A stretch of 64,000 nt of DNA, from contig NZ_JACHIN010000010.1 in the NCBI RefSeq assembly GCF_014203235.1, positions 1 through 64,000 on the forward strand, written 5' to 3'. The notes under the pieces are model-generated. The model saw nothing but the letters and a program-made list of their open reading frames with translations. It ran no database searches and was not told where the DNA came from. This DNA comes from Nonomuraea endophytica (GTDB lineage: Bacteria; Actinomycetota; Actinomycetes; Streptosporangiales; Streptosporangiaceae). Position numbers and translations under genes: made by a program. Shown piece after piece: positions 37,672-45,513 of this stretch (the first letter of the stretch is position 1; each line of letters opens with the position of its first letter).

Positions 37672-39317
37672 GGGGTGACGATCCCGCCCGGCGTGGCGCC
37701 GGTCGGCACGCCGCCGGACACGGCCAGCTCGCCCGCCACCACAACAGCCGCCAGCCCCCGAGGGGGGAGCAGCGGGTCGGCGTAGGTGGCCGCGTCCGCG
37801 ATCACGGCCGGGTCGAACATCACCAGATCGGCATGGGCCCCGTCGCGCAGCACCCCGCGACCGGCGAGGCCGAAACGTGCCGCGGCCATCCCGGTCATCT
37901 TGTGCACCGCCGCCTCCAGCGACAACAGGCCCTCCTCACGCGCGTAGTGCCCCAGCACCCGCGGGAACGTCCCGGCGATCCGCGGATGCGGCCGCCCCGG
38001 CTTCGGCACCCCGTCCGAGCCGATCATCGTGAACTCCGCCGCCAGCACCCGGCGCACGTCGTCCTCGCGCATCGAATGGCTGATGATCGTCACCTGGCCG
38101 CCCTCGGCCAGCAGCAGCTCGGCCGCCGCGTCCACCGGGTCGCCGCCGAGCGAGGCGATCGTGCGGCCCTCCAGTTCGCGGTGCCCCACGGCCGAGGCCA
38201 CCGAGATGAGGTCCCAGCCGCCGTTGCCGACCGTGTTCTCCCAGCCGGGCACGCCCTCGGCGATCGCGTGGCGCATCCTGTCGCGCTGGGCCTGGTCGCG
38301 CAGCCGTTCCAGCAGCGCGGGGGTGCCGCCGTCGTTGGCCCACGGCGGCAGCATCGCCGACAGCGACGTGCTGCCCGCGGTGTAGGGGTAGACGTCGCAG
38401 GTGACGTCCATGCCGCCGGCGCGCAGCTCGGCCAGCCGGGCGAGGGTTCGCTCGGTCCTGCCCCAGGCGTGCCTGCCCGCGGTCTTGTGGTGGGAGACAT
38501 GCAGCGCCGCGCCGCTCCTGCGGGCGATCTCCGCCGCCTCCTCCAGCGCCTCCTCCACGCGCGCCATCTCATCGCGCAGATGGGTCACGTACGGCCGGCC
38601 GTGGCGCGCGGCCACGCTCGCCAGCGCGACCACCTCGTCGGTCCCGCCGTAGGTGCCCGGCGTGTAGATCAGGCCGGTGGACAGCCCGGCCGCGCCCGCC
38701 GCGAGCGCGTCGCCGAGCAGCCCGCACATGACGTCCAGCTCGTGCGGCGAAGCCGCCCGGTCCTCATACCCGACCACCCCGGCCCGCAGCGTGCCGTGCC
38801 CGACCAGCGAGGCGAGATGGTTGGCCCGGGGCGCCCCGGCATGCGCCTCCGCAAACCCCGCGAAGTCCCGAAATATCGGTACCCGTCCGCCGAAAGAGGT
38901 CCGGCTTGACCGCGACAGCTCCTCCAGCCGCTCCGGCAGCGCGGGGAACAGGCTCGACCCGCAGTTGCCGCAGATCTCCGTCGTCACCCCCATCCGCACC
39001 GGCGCCGCGGCCAGCTCCGCGAACTCGGGGCCGAACAGCGAGGCGGCGTCGGAATGGGTGTGCACGTCGATGAACCCGGGCGCCACCACCATCCCGGCCC
39101 CGTCCAGCACCACCCGCGCCCGGGGATCCGGCCGAGATCCGGCGCCTGGGGTGTACCCCTGAGATCCGGTGTCCAGGGCGGGGCCGTACCCCTGAGAGGG
39201 GGTCGAGGGCGGCAGGAGGACCACGCGGCCGTCCCGCGCGCCGACGTCGGCCGGGCGCAGCGGCGCGCCGGTGCCGTCGGCCAGGCGCGCGCCCGTGATG
39301 AGCAGGTCCAGCATCAC
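37668..39317 (-). CDS. N-acyl-D-amino-acid deacylase (D-aminoacylase family)
   Basis: Amidohydrolase of 549 residues that would release D-amino acids from N-acyl forms. Metal and catalytic residues match the family: GFIDVHTHSD, Cys in EICGNCGSS, His in YVTHLRDEM, His pair in HVSHHKTAG, and Asp in MIGSDG. Compared with relatives there is an N-terminal insert of about 35 residues with two SQGY-containing repeats (near residues 40-60). GTG 39317 overlaps the stop of the ATPase gene. It acts with the neighbouring amino-acid transporter. Confidence 0.9.
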   Translation of the reverse strand: MMLDLLITGARLADGTGAPLRPADVGARDGRVVLLPPSTPSQGYGPALDTGSQGYTPGAGSRPDPRARVVLDGAGMVVAPGFIDVHTHSDAASLFGPEFAELAAAPVRMGVTTEICGNCGSSLFPALPERLEELSRSSRTSFGGRVPIFRDFAGFAEAHAGAPRANHLASLVGHGTLRAGVVGYEDRAASPHELDVMCGLLGDALAAGAAGLSTGLIYTPGTYGGTDEVVALASVAARHGRPYVTHLRDEMARVEEALEEAAEIARRSGAALHVSHHKTAGRHAWGRTERTLARLAELRAGGMDVTCDVYPYTAGSTSLSAMLPPWANDGGTPALLERLRDQAQRDRMRHAIAEGVPGWENTVGNGGWDLISVASAVGHRELEGRTIASLGGDPVDAAAELLLAEGGQVTIISHSMREDDVRRVLAAEFTMIGSDGVPKPGRPHPRIAGTFPRVLGHYAREEGLLSLEAAVHKMTGMAAARFGLAGRGVLRDGAHADLVMFDPAVIADAATYADPLLPPRGLAAVVVAGELAVSGGVPTGATPGGIVTP

Positions 39318-40072
39318 AGCACCTGCCCGAGGAACGCCCGGGTGCGCTCGTGCCGGGGATTCGCCAGCACCTCGCGCGGCGGGCCCTCCTCCACGATCTG
39401 CCCGTCGTCCACGAACACCAGGTGGTCACCCGCCTCCCGGGCGAAGCCCATCTCGTGCGTCACCACGATCATGGTCATCCCGCTCGCCGCCAGGTCGCGC
39501 ATGACCGCCAGCACCTCCTGCACCAGCTCCGGGTCCAGGGCGCTGGTCGGCTCGTCGAACAGCATCACCTTCGGGTTCATGGCCAGGCTACGGGCGATCG
39601 CCACCCGCTGCTGCTGGCCGCCCGACAGCTGCGACGGGTAGTGCCCGGCCCGGTCGGCCAGCCCCACCCGCACCAGCAGCTCACCGGCCCGCCGCGCCGC
39701 CTCCGCGCGCGGCACCCGCTGGACGGCGCACGGGCCCTCCATCACGTTCTCCAGCGCCGTCATGTGCGGGAACAGGTGGAAACGCTGGAACACCATGCCG
39801 ACCTTCTGCCGCTGCCCGCACAGCTCATCCGGCCGCAGCAGGTGCAGCCGCCCGGCCCGCTCCCGGTAGCCGACGAGCTCGCCGTCCACCCAGACGCGGC
39901 CCGAGTCGATCGTCTCCAGCCGGTTCACGCACCGCAGGAGCGTCGACTTGCCGGAGCCCGACGGGCCCACGACGCACACCACGCCGCCTTCCGGCACCTC
40001 CAGGCTGACGCCCTTGAGCACCTCCAGCGCGCCGTACCTCTTCCTGACCGACTGCAGCCTGACCATGCTCAC
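39314..40072 (-). CDS. Polar amino-acid ABC transporter ATP-binding protein
   Basis: Cytoplasmic ATPase of 252 residues. Walker A VVGPSGSGKSTLLRCVN, Q-loop MVFQRFHLFPHMT, signature LSGGQQQRVAIARS, Walker B VMLFDEPTSALDPE and H-loop VVTHEMGFARE are all intact and typical of the GlnQ/ArtP subfamily. GTG 40072 overlaps the permease stop. ATG 40066 is an alternative. Confidence 0.93.
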   Translation of the reverse strand: MSMVRLQSVRKRYGALEVLKGVSLEVPEGGVVCVVGPSGSGKSTLLRCVNRLETIDSGRVWVDGELVGYRERAGRLHLLRPDELCGQRQKVGMVFQRFHLFPHMTALENVMEGPCAVQRVPRAEAARRAGELLVRVGLADRAGHYPSQLSGGQQQRVAIARSLAMNPKVMLFDEPTSALDPELVQEVLAVMRDLAASGMTMIVVTHEMGFAREAGDHLVFVDDGQIVEEGPPREVLANPRHERTRAFLGQVL

Positions 40073-40908
40073 GACGCGTACCCCCTGCTGAAGCGTCTTT
40101 CCAGGAAGTGCTGGCCGACGCTGGCGACGCTCGTCAGCAGCAGGTACCACAGCGACGCCACCACCAGCAGCGCGATCACCTCGAAGTTCTCCAGGTAGAT
40201 GCGCTGCGAGACGGTCAGCAACTCGGCCCCGGCGATCACCGACACCATCGACGTCGTCTTCAGCATCGAGATGAACTGGTTGCCGGTCGGCGGGATGATC
40301 ACCCGCATCGCCTGCGGCAGCACCACCCGGCGCAGGATCTTCCTGTGCGACATGCCGAGCGACTCGGCCGCCTCGCGCTGGCCGGGATCCACCGAGCGGA
40401 TGCCCGCCCGGACGATCTCCGCCATGTACGCGCCCTCGTTGATCGTCAGCCCCAGCAGCGCCGCGATGAACGGCGTGATCAGCTGGTGCGCCTGCCACTC
40501 CACGAGCATCGGCCCGCCGAACGGCACGCCGATCCCGATCACCGGGAACACCAGCCCGATGTTGAACCAGAAGATCAGCTGCACCAGCAGCGGCGTGCCG
40601 CGGAAGAACCACGTGTACAGCGCGGAGGCGCCGCGCAGCACCGGGCTGTCCGACAGCTGCATCACCGCCGCCGTCACCCCCAGCACCACGCCCAGCCCCA
40701 TCGACAGCACCGTCAGCGCGATCGTGACCAGCAGCCCGCCCAGGATCCTGCCGTCGAACAGGAACGCCACGATCACGTCCCAGTGCAGGTTCTGGTTGAC
40801 GACGACCGTGTACGCCAGCCACACCAGCCCCAGCGCGGCGGCGGCCGCGGCGACCATCGGTCCCGGCCGCCGCGGCTTCACCGCCTCGATCGGAAGCTCG
40901 GCCGTCAC
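40069..40908 (-). CDS. Polar amino-acid ABC transporter permease
   Basis: Membrane protein of 279 residues with hydrophobic segments starting PMVAAAAAALGLVWLAYTV. The His/Glu/Gln-type permease signature is LYTWFFRGTPLLVQL, and the EAA loop is REAAESLGMSHRKILRRVVL. A single permease gene suggests a homodimer. The start GTG 40908 overlaps the binding-protein stop. Confidence 0.92.
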   Translation of the reverse strand: MTAELPIEAVKPRRPGPMVAAAAAALGLVWLAYTVVVNQNLHWDVIVAFLFDGRILGGLLVTIALTVLSMGLGVVLGVTAAVMQLSDSPVLRGASALYTWFFRGTPLLVQLIFWFNIGLVFPVIGIGVPFGGPMLVEWQAHQLITPFIAALLGLTINEGAYMAEIVRAGIRSVDPGQREAAESLGMSHRKILRRVVLPQAMRVIIPPTGNQFISMLKTTSMVSVIAGAELLTVSQRIYLENFEVIALLVVASLWYLLLTSVASVGQHFLERRFSRGYAS

Positions 40909-41774
40909 GGGGCACCCGTGTTGATCGTCACCTTGGAGACGGCGTTGGGGCCGGTGCCGTACTTGTCGAGGATCGCCTTGTAGGAGCCGTCGTCGACCAG
41001 TTCCTGCAGCGCCTTGGCGATCGCGTCACGCAGGCCCGTGTTCTGCTTGCCGACCGCGATGCCCCAGGGACCCGCGTCGTACTGCTCGGCCAGCACCTCG
41101 TACTTGCCGGTCTCCTTGGCGAACATGTACGCCACCGGCGAGTCCACGATCGTCGCGACCGTCCGGCCCGAGTCGATCGTCAGCAGGCCGGTCGGCGCGT
41201 CCTCGCTCTGCAGGATCTCCATCTTCTTCGCGCACTTGTCGTTCTGGCGCTTGCCGATCTCCAGGTTGGACGAGCCCTTGGCCAGCACGACCTTCTTGCC
41301 GCACAGGTCCGCCAGCGACGTGATGCCCTCCGGGTTGCCCTTCTTGACCATCACCGAGCCGCCCGCGTTGAAGTAGTCCACGAAGTCGACCGCCTGGCGG
41401 CGCTGCGCCGTGTCGCTCAGCGACGACATCGCGACGTCCCACCGGCCGCCCTGCAGGCCCGGGATGAGCCCGTCGAACGCCGCGTTCGTCACCGTCGTCT
41501 TCAGCCCGAGCCGGGTGCCGATCGCCGTGGCCAGATCCGGGTCCACGCCGGTCAGCTCCTGCGTGCCCGGCTTGTACATCTCCATCGGCGGATAGCCCTC
41601 CGACGTCGCCACACGCAGCACGCCCGCCTCACGGACGCTCTGCGGCACCAGCTCCTTGGCGCTCTTGCCGCCCGCCGCCGGGGCCGATGGCGCCGTCGTG
41701 CCGGAGGACGACCTGCCGCAGCCCGCGCCCAGCGCGCACACCGCGACCAGCGCGATGACCAGGTGTTTTCGCAT
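40905..41774 (-). CDS. Polar amino-acid ABC transporter substrate-binding lipoprotein
   Basis: Lipoprotein of 289 residues. Signal MRKHLVIALVAVCALGAG with lipidated Cys 19. The mature part is SBP family 3 (LRVATSEGYPPMEMYK, GVDPDLATAIGTRLGL, WDVAMSSLSDTAQRR). The ligand is probably an amino acid; given the neighbours, a D-amino acid or diamino acid is plausible but not shown. First gene of the minus-strand operon. ATG 41774 gives a clean signal peptide; ATG 41783 is possible. Confidence 0.9.
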   Translation of the reverse strand: MRKHLVIALVAVCALGAGCGRSSSGTTAPSAPAAGGKSAKELVPQSVREAGVLRVATSEGYPPMEMYKPGTQELTGVDPDLATAIGTRLGLKTTVTNAAFDGLIPGLQGGRWDVAMSSLSDTAQRRQAVDFVDYFNAGGSVMVKKGNPEGITSLADLCGKKVVLAKGSSNLEIGKRQNDKCAKKMEILQSEDAPTGLLTIDSGRTVATIVDSPVAYMFAKETGKYEVLAEQYDAGPWGIAVGKQNTGLRDAIAKALQELVDDGSYKAILDKYGTGPNAVSKVTINTGAP

Positions 41775-41829
41775 GGCGGCCATCGTTGGCGAGCACCTCG
41801 CCGATCCCAAGGGATGTGCACGCTTCTGG

Positions 41830-41860
41830 CCCTCAGCATCGAAAGCCTCGATGCTGAGGG
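41830..41860. promoter_or_regulatory. Probable LysR operator (13-bp perfect inverted repeat)
   Basis: CCCTCAGCATCGA, five bases AAGCC, then the exact complement TCGATGCTGAGGG. The centre reads ATC-N9-GAT, a recognised LysR-type binding pattern. It lies 56 bp upstream of the binding-protein start and 36 bp upstream of the lysA-like start, so one site could control both directions. Confidence 0.6.
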
Positions 41861-41895
41861 ACCGGCACCCGTCACGCTTCCTACGCTGACGGGCC

Positions 41896-43149
41896 ATGAG
41901 CATCGACAGCGTGTGGCCGGCGAGCGCGACATGGGACGACGGCGTGCTGCACCTCGGCGGCCTCGCCGTCACCGACCTGGCCCGCGAGCACGGCACCCCC
42001 GCCTACATCCTCGACGAGGCCGACTTCCGCGCCCGCGCGCAGGCCTGGCGCGACGCGCTGCCCGGCGGCGACGTGCACTACGGCGGCAAGGCGTTCCTGT
42101 GCCCCGAGGTCGTGCGCTGGCTGGACCGGCTCGGGCTCAACCTCGACGTGTGCACCGGCGGCGAACTGGCCGTCGCCCAGGCCGGCGGCATGCCGCCCGG
42201 ACGCGTCGTCTTCCACGGCAACAACAAGTCCGAGCACGAACTGCGCCGCGCCGTCGCGTGGGGCGTCGGCTGCGTCGTACTGGACTCCTTCGCCGAGCTG
42301 GAACGGCTGGCCGCCATAGCCGCCGGGCACGGGACCGTCCAGCCCGTCATGATCCGGGTCACCCCCGGCGTCGACGCCCGCACCCACAAGTCCATCGCGA
42401 CCGGCGGAGAGGACTCCAAGTTCGGCTTCTCCCTTGCGGCCGGCGACGCCGAACGCGCCGTCGCCCTGGTCCGCGCCCGGCCGTCCCTGCGCCTGGCGGG
42501 CCTGCACTCCCACATCGGCTCGCAGATCCTCCAGCTGGACGGCTTCGCCGAGGCCGCCCGGCGCATGACCGCCTTCGCCCGCGCCATGGACGTCGACCGC
42601 CTCGACCTCGGCGGCGGCCTGGGCATCGCCTACCGGCCCGGCGACCCCCAGCCGCCCGCCCCCTCAGACCTGGTGACCATCGTGCAGAAGGAGACCGGCG
42701 GCCTGCACCTGTCCGTCGAGCCCGGCCGTTCCATCGCCGGGCCCTCCACCGTCGCCCTGTACACGGTCGGCACCATCAAGGGCGGCACCATCAAGGGCGG
42801 CTACGTCAGCGTGGACGGCGGCATGAGCGACAACCCCCGCCCCGCGATGTACGGCGCCCCGTACACGGCCGTCCTGGCCTCCCGCGCGTCCTCGGCTCCG
42901 GCCCGAGGGTTCACGGTGGTGGGCAAGCACTGCGAGAGCGGCGACGTCCTCGTCCACGACGCCCGCCTGCCCGGCGACCTGGAGCCCGGCGACGTGCTCG
43001 CGGTGCCCGCCAGCGGGGCCTACCAGCGCTCGATGGCCAGCAACTACAACCACGTGCCCCGGCCGCCGGTCGTCGCCGTCCTGGACGGACAGGCCCGGAT
43101 CGTGGTCCGCAGGGAGACCGAATCCGACCTCCTGCGCCTCTATCCCTGA
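41896..43149 (+). CDS. Diaminopimelate decarboxylase-like PLP enzyme (LysA paralogue)
   Basis: Fold-III PLP enzyme of 417 residues. PLP Lys is in DVHYGGKAFLCPEV, followed by GLHSHIGSQ, the phosphate-binding GGGLGIAY, and SVEPGRSI. The decarboxylase active-site Cys-Glu is in GKHCESGDVLV, and the closing motif is YQRSMASNYNHVPRP. These match LysA well. Its position with amino-acid uptake and catabolic genes suggests a catabolic paralogue acting on meso-diaminopimelate or a related D-centre amino acid rather than biosynthetic LysA. ATG 41896, divergent from the transporter operon. Confidence 0.85.
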   Translation: MSIDSVWPASATWDDGVLHLGGLAVTDLAREHGTPAYILDEADFRARAQAWRDALPGGDVHYGGKAFLCPEVVRWLDRLGLNLDVCTGGELAVAQAGGMPPGRVVFHGNNKSEHELRRAVAWGVGCVVLDSFAELERLAAIAAGHGTVQPVMIRVTPGVDARTHKSIATGGEDSKFGFSLAAGDAERAVALVRARPSLRLAGLHSHIGSQILQLDGFAEAARRMTAFARAMDVDRLDLGGGLGIAYRPGDPQPPAPSDLVTIVQKETGGLHLSVEPGRSIAGPSTVALYTVGTIKGGTIKGGYVSVDGGMSDNPRPAMYGAPYTAVLASRASSAPARGFTVVGKHCESGDVLVHDARLPGDLEPGDVLAVPASGAYQRSMASNYNHVPRPPVVAVLDGQARIVVRRETESDLLRLYP

Positions 43150-43168
43150 TCCACCCGCCCTCGGCGCC

Positions 43169-43181
43169 TAGCATGGCCGCC
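43169..43181 (+). promoter_or_regulatory. Leaderless -10 element of the ammonia-lyase gene
   Basis: TAGCAT at 43169-43174 stands seven bases before ATG 43182. It supports that start over the in-frame ATG at 43173, which would overlap the -10. Confidence 0.4.
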
Positions 43182-44231
43182 ATGCTCAATCCCGGCCGCT
43201 CGCCGTACACCAGCAAGGACCGAGACCTGATCGGCGTCGCGCACGCCCGTCAGGCCCGCGACCACTTCGCCGCCGAGCCGACACCGCTCGCCGGCCTGCC
43301 GCGGCTGGCCGCCGCGCAGGGCGTCGGGCAGGTGCTGGTCAAGGACGAGAGCGACCGCATGGAGCTGGGGAGCTTCAAGGCGCTCGGCGGCGCTTACGCG
43401 GTGGCCAGGCTGGTCAGCGAGGAGGCGGGGCCGGACGCGGGGGAGGGGCTGCTGCGGGAGGTGGCGGCACGGGCGCCGTTCGTGTGCGCCAGCGCCGGGA
43501 ACCACGGGATCTCGGTCGCCGCCGGAGCCAGGGCGCTCGGCGGCACCTGCGTGGTCTATCTGAGCCACGAGGTGCCCGAGGAGTTCGCCGCCCGGCTGCG
43601 CGCCCTCGGCGCCCAGGTACGGCGCAGCGGCGCCGACTACGACGAGAGCATGGCCGACGCCCTCCGGGCGGCCACCGGCAACGGCTGGCGGCTCATCTCC
43701 GACAGCTCCTGGCCCGGCTACACCCGGGTGCCCCTGGACGTCATGCGCGGCTACACCGTCCTGCTCGACGAGGCGCACGAGGCGGGCGCCACGCCCACCC
43801 ATGTGTTCGCGCAGGCGGGGGTGGGCGGCCTGGCAGCGGCTGCCGCTGCCTACGTGCGCGACCGGTGGGGCGAGGACCCGGTGGTCGTCGTGGTGGAGCC
43901 CGAGGGCGCCCCCTGCCTGCTGGAGAGCGTTCAGGCGGGCGAGCCGCTCCGGGTGAAGGGCTCGCCGACCTCGCTGGGCCGCCTCGACTGCCTGGAGCCC
44001 TCCCTGCTGGCCTTCCGGCTCCTCGGGCACCTCGCCGACGCGTTCGTCACCGTGACCGACGCCCAGGCCGATCTGGCCGCCGCCGCGATGGGGGAGGAAG
44101 GCGTGCGCGTCTCGCCGTGCGGCGCCACGGGCACGGCGGGGCTGATGAGCCTCGACGACGACACGCGGAGCGCGCTGCGGCTGGGGCCTGACTCCACGGT
44201 CCTGGTGATCGGGACGGAGGGGCCGGTCTAG
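43182..44231 (+). CDS. Diaminopropionate ammonia-lyase-like PLP enzyme
   Basis: Fold-II PLP enzyme of 349 residues. PLP Lys in MELGSFKALGGAYAVARL, the substrate loop in ASAGNHGISVAAGARALGG, and the phosphate-binding glycines in FAQAGVGGLAAAAAAY match 2,3-diaminopropionate ammonia-lyase. Threonine-dehydratase-like relatives are the alternative. It would deaminate D/L-diaminopropionate to pyruvate and ammonia. It follows the lysA-like gene by 32 bp and completes a set for taking up and degrading amino acids. Confidence 0.82.
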   Translation: MLNPGRSPYTSKDRDLIGVAHARQARDHFAAEPTPLAGLPRLAAAQGVGQVLVKDESDRMELGSFKALGGAYAVARLVSEEAGPDAGEGLLREVAARAPFVCASAGNHGISVAAGARALGGTCVVYLSHEVPEEFAARLRALGAQVRRSGADYDESMADALRAATGNGWRLISDSSWPGYTRVPLDVMRGYTVLLDEAHEAGATPTHVFAQAGVGGLAAAAAAYVRDRWGEDPVVVVVEPEGAPCLLESVQAGEPLRVKGSPTSLGRLDCLEPSLLAFRLLGHLADAFVTVTDAQADLAAAAMGEEGVRVSPCGATGTAGLMSLDDDTRSALRLGPDSTVLVIGTEGPV

Positions 44232-44323
44232 GGGCGGCTGGGCCGTAACCAAAGTTATGGGTCGCGAAGAAACACATGGGACAGATGGGAACCAAGTGAC
44301 GCACGAGCCGCGTCAAAGCGGGC

Positions 44324-45427
44324 GTGCATCGTCGGGCGCCGGAGCGGCTTGCTGAACTGGATCTGCTGCGGTTCGTCGCGGCGCTGGCCGTAGTGGCCTT
44401 CCACTACCTGGTGGCCTTCAAGTCCGTGTGGGGTGAGCAGCCCGCCGAACTGTTCCCCGCCGTCGCCCCGCTGGCCGGGCTGGGAATCCTGGGCGTCGAG
44501 CTGTTCTTCATGATCAGCGGTTTCGTCATCCTCATGAGCGCCTGGGGCCGAGGGCTGGGGGCGTTCGCCCGCTCCCGGTTCGTCCGCCTCTATCCGGCCT
44601 ACTGGCTGAGCCTCGCCGCCGCCTTCGGCCTGTACGGCGTGCTCGCGCTCAAGGGGCCCGACCCCAAGCTGACCGGCGCCGAGTACGCCCTGAACGCCAC
44701 CATGTTCCAGCGCCTGTTCAAGGGCATCGACGCGGTCGGCGTCTACTGGTCGCTCTGGGCCGAGCTGCGCTTCTACCTGATCATGGCCGTCATGATCCTC
44801 ATCGGCATCACCGCCAACCGGATCCTGATACTCGGCGGCGTCTGGCTGGCCGCCGCCACCGGCGCCCTGTTCCTGGACAACCCGGTCGTCAACGAGATCG
44901 TCATGCCCGCCTACGCCCCCTACTTCGTCGCCGGCATGTCCCTCTACCTGATCCACCGGCGCGGCTCCTCCTGGCTGCCCTGGCTCTACGTCGTGGCCGG
45001 CTGGGCCCTGGCGCTCAACGCCGCGCTCGAACGCGTCGAACGCCGGGTCAAAGCCGCCGGATCGGCCGCGATGCCGGTCACCGACCTCGGCGTCATCCTC
45101 ACCGTCACCGCGATCTTCGTGGTCATGGCGCTGGTCGCGCTCGGGCTCCTGCGGATGCGCTCCAACGGCCTGCTGACCGCGCTGGGCGGCACCACCTACC
45201 CGCTGTACCTGTTCCACTCGGCCGCGGCCGTGGTCCTCATCCCGCTGCTCGCGGGGGGCATGCCGCCGTGGCTGATCGCCCTCGTGACCGCGCTCGCCGC
45301 GATCTTGGTGTCCTATCTCGTCTACGCGTGCGTCGAACGTCCGGTCCAGCGACTTCTCAGACCACGCAAGTCATCCCGAACCTCATCAGCGCCCTCCGCA
45401 CAGGTCGAAAAGGCGTCGGTGCCATAA
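44324..45427 (+). CDS. Acyltransferase family 3 membrane protein (OafA/YrhL type)
   Basis: Polytopic membrane protein of 367 residues with about ten hydrophobic segments. The family opening is ELDLLRFVAALAVVAFHYLV with the catalytic His, then GVELFFMISGFVIL and RFVRLYPAYWLSL. These enzymes O-acylate sugars or other envelope or secreted molecules. GTG 44324 is the assumed start; no strong ribosome site is seen. It sits between the amino-acid locus and dop with no obvious functional link. Confidence 0.87.
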   Translation: MHRRAPERLAELDLLRFVAALAVVAFHYLVAFKSVWGEQPAELFPAVAPLAGLGILGVELFFMISGFVILMSAWGRGLGAFARSRFVRLYPAYWLSLAAAFGLYGVLALKGPDPKLTGAEYALNATMFQRLFKGIDAVGVYWSLWAELRFYLIMAVMILIGITANRILILGGVWLAAATGALFLDNPVVNEIVMPAYAPYFVAGMSLYLIHRRGSSWLPWLYVVAGWALALNAALERVERRVKAAGSAAMPVTDLGVILTVTAIFVVMALVALGLLRMRSNGLLTALGGTTYPLYLFHSAAAVVLIPLLAGGMPPWLIALVTALAAILVSYLVYACVERPVQRLLRPRKSSRTSSAPSAQVEKASVP

Positions 45428-45446
45428 CTCTGTGGCCTTGGGGCAC

Positions 45447-45475
45447 TGTGAAGGGCATAGGCTCGGGCATATAAA
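45447..45475 (+). promoter_or_regulatory. Candidate dop promoter
   Basis: TATAAA at 45470-45475 with a weak -35 TGTGAA 17 bp upstream (45447-45452). It would give a leader of about 32 bases containing the ribosome site GAGAGG before ATG 45514. Confidence 0.4.
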
Positions 45476-45513
45476 CGGCGGATAGCGATTTGGCTGGACG
45501 ACGAGAGGTGCGC

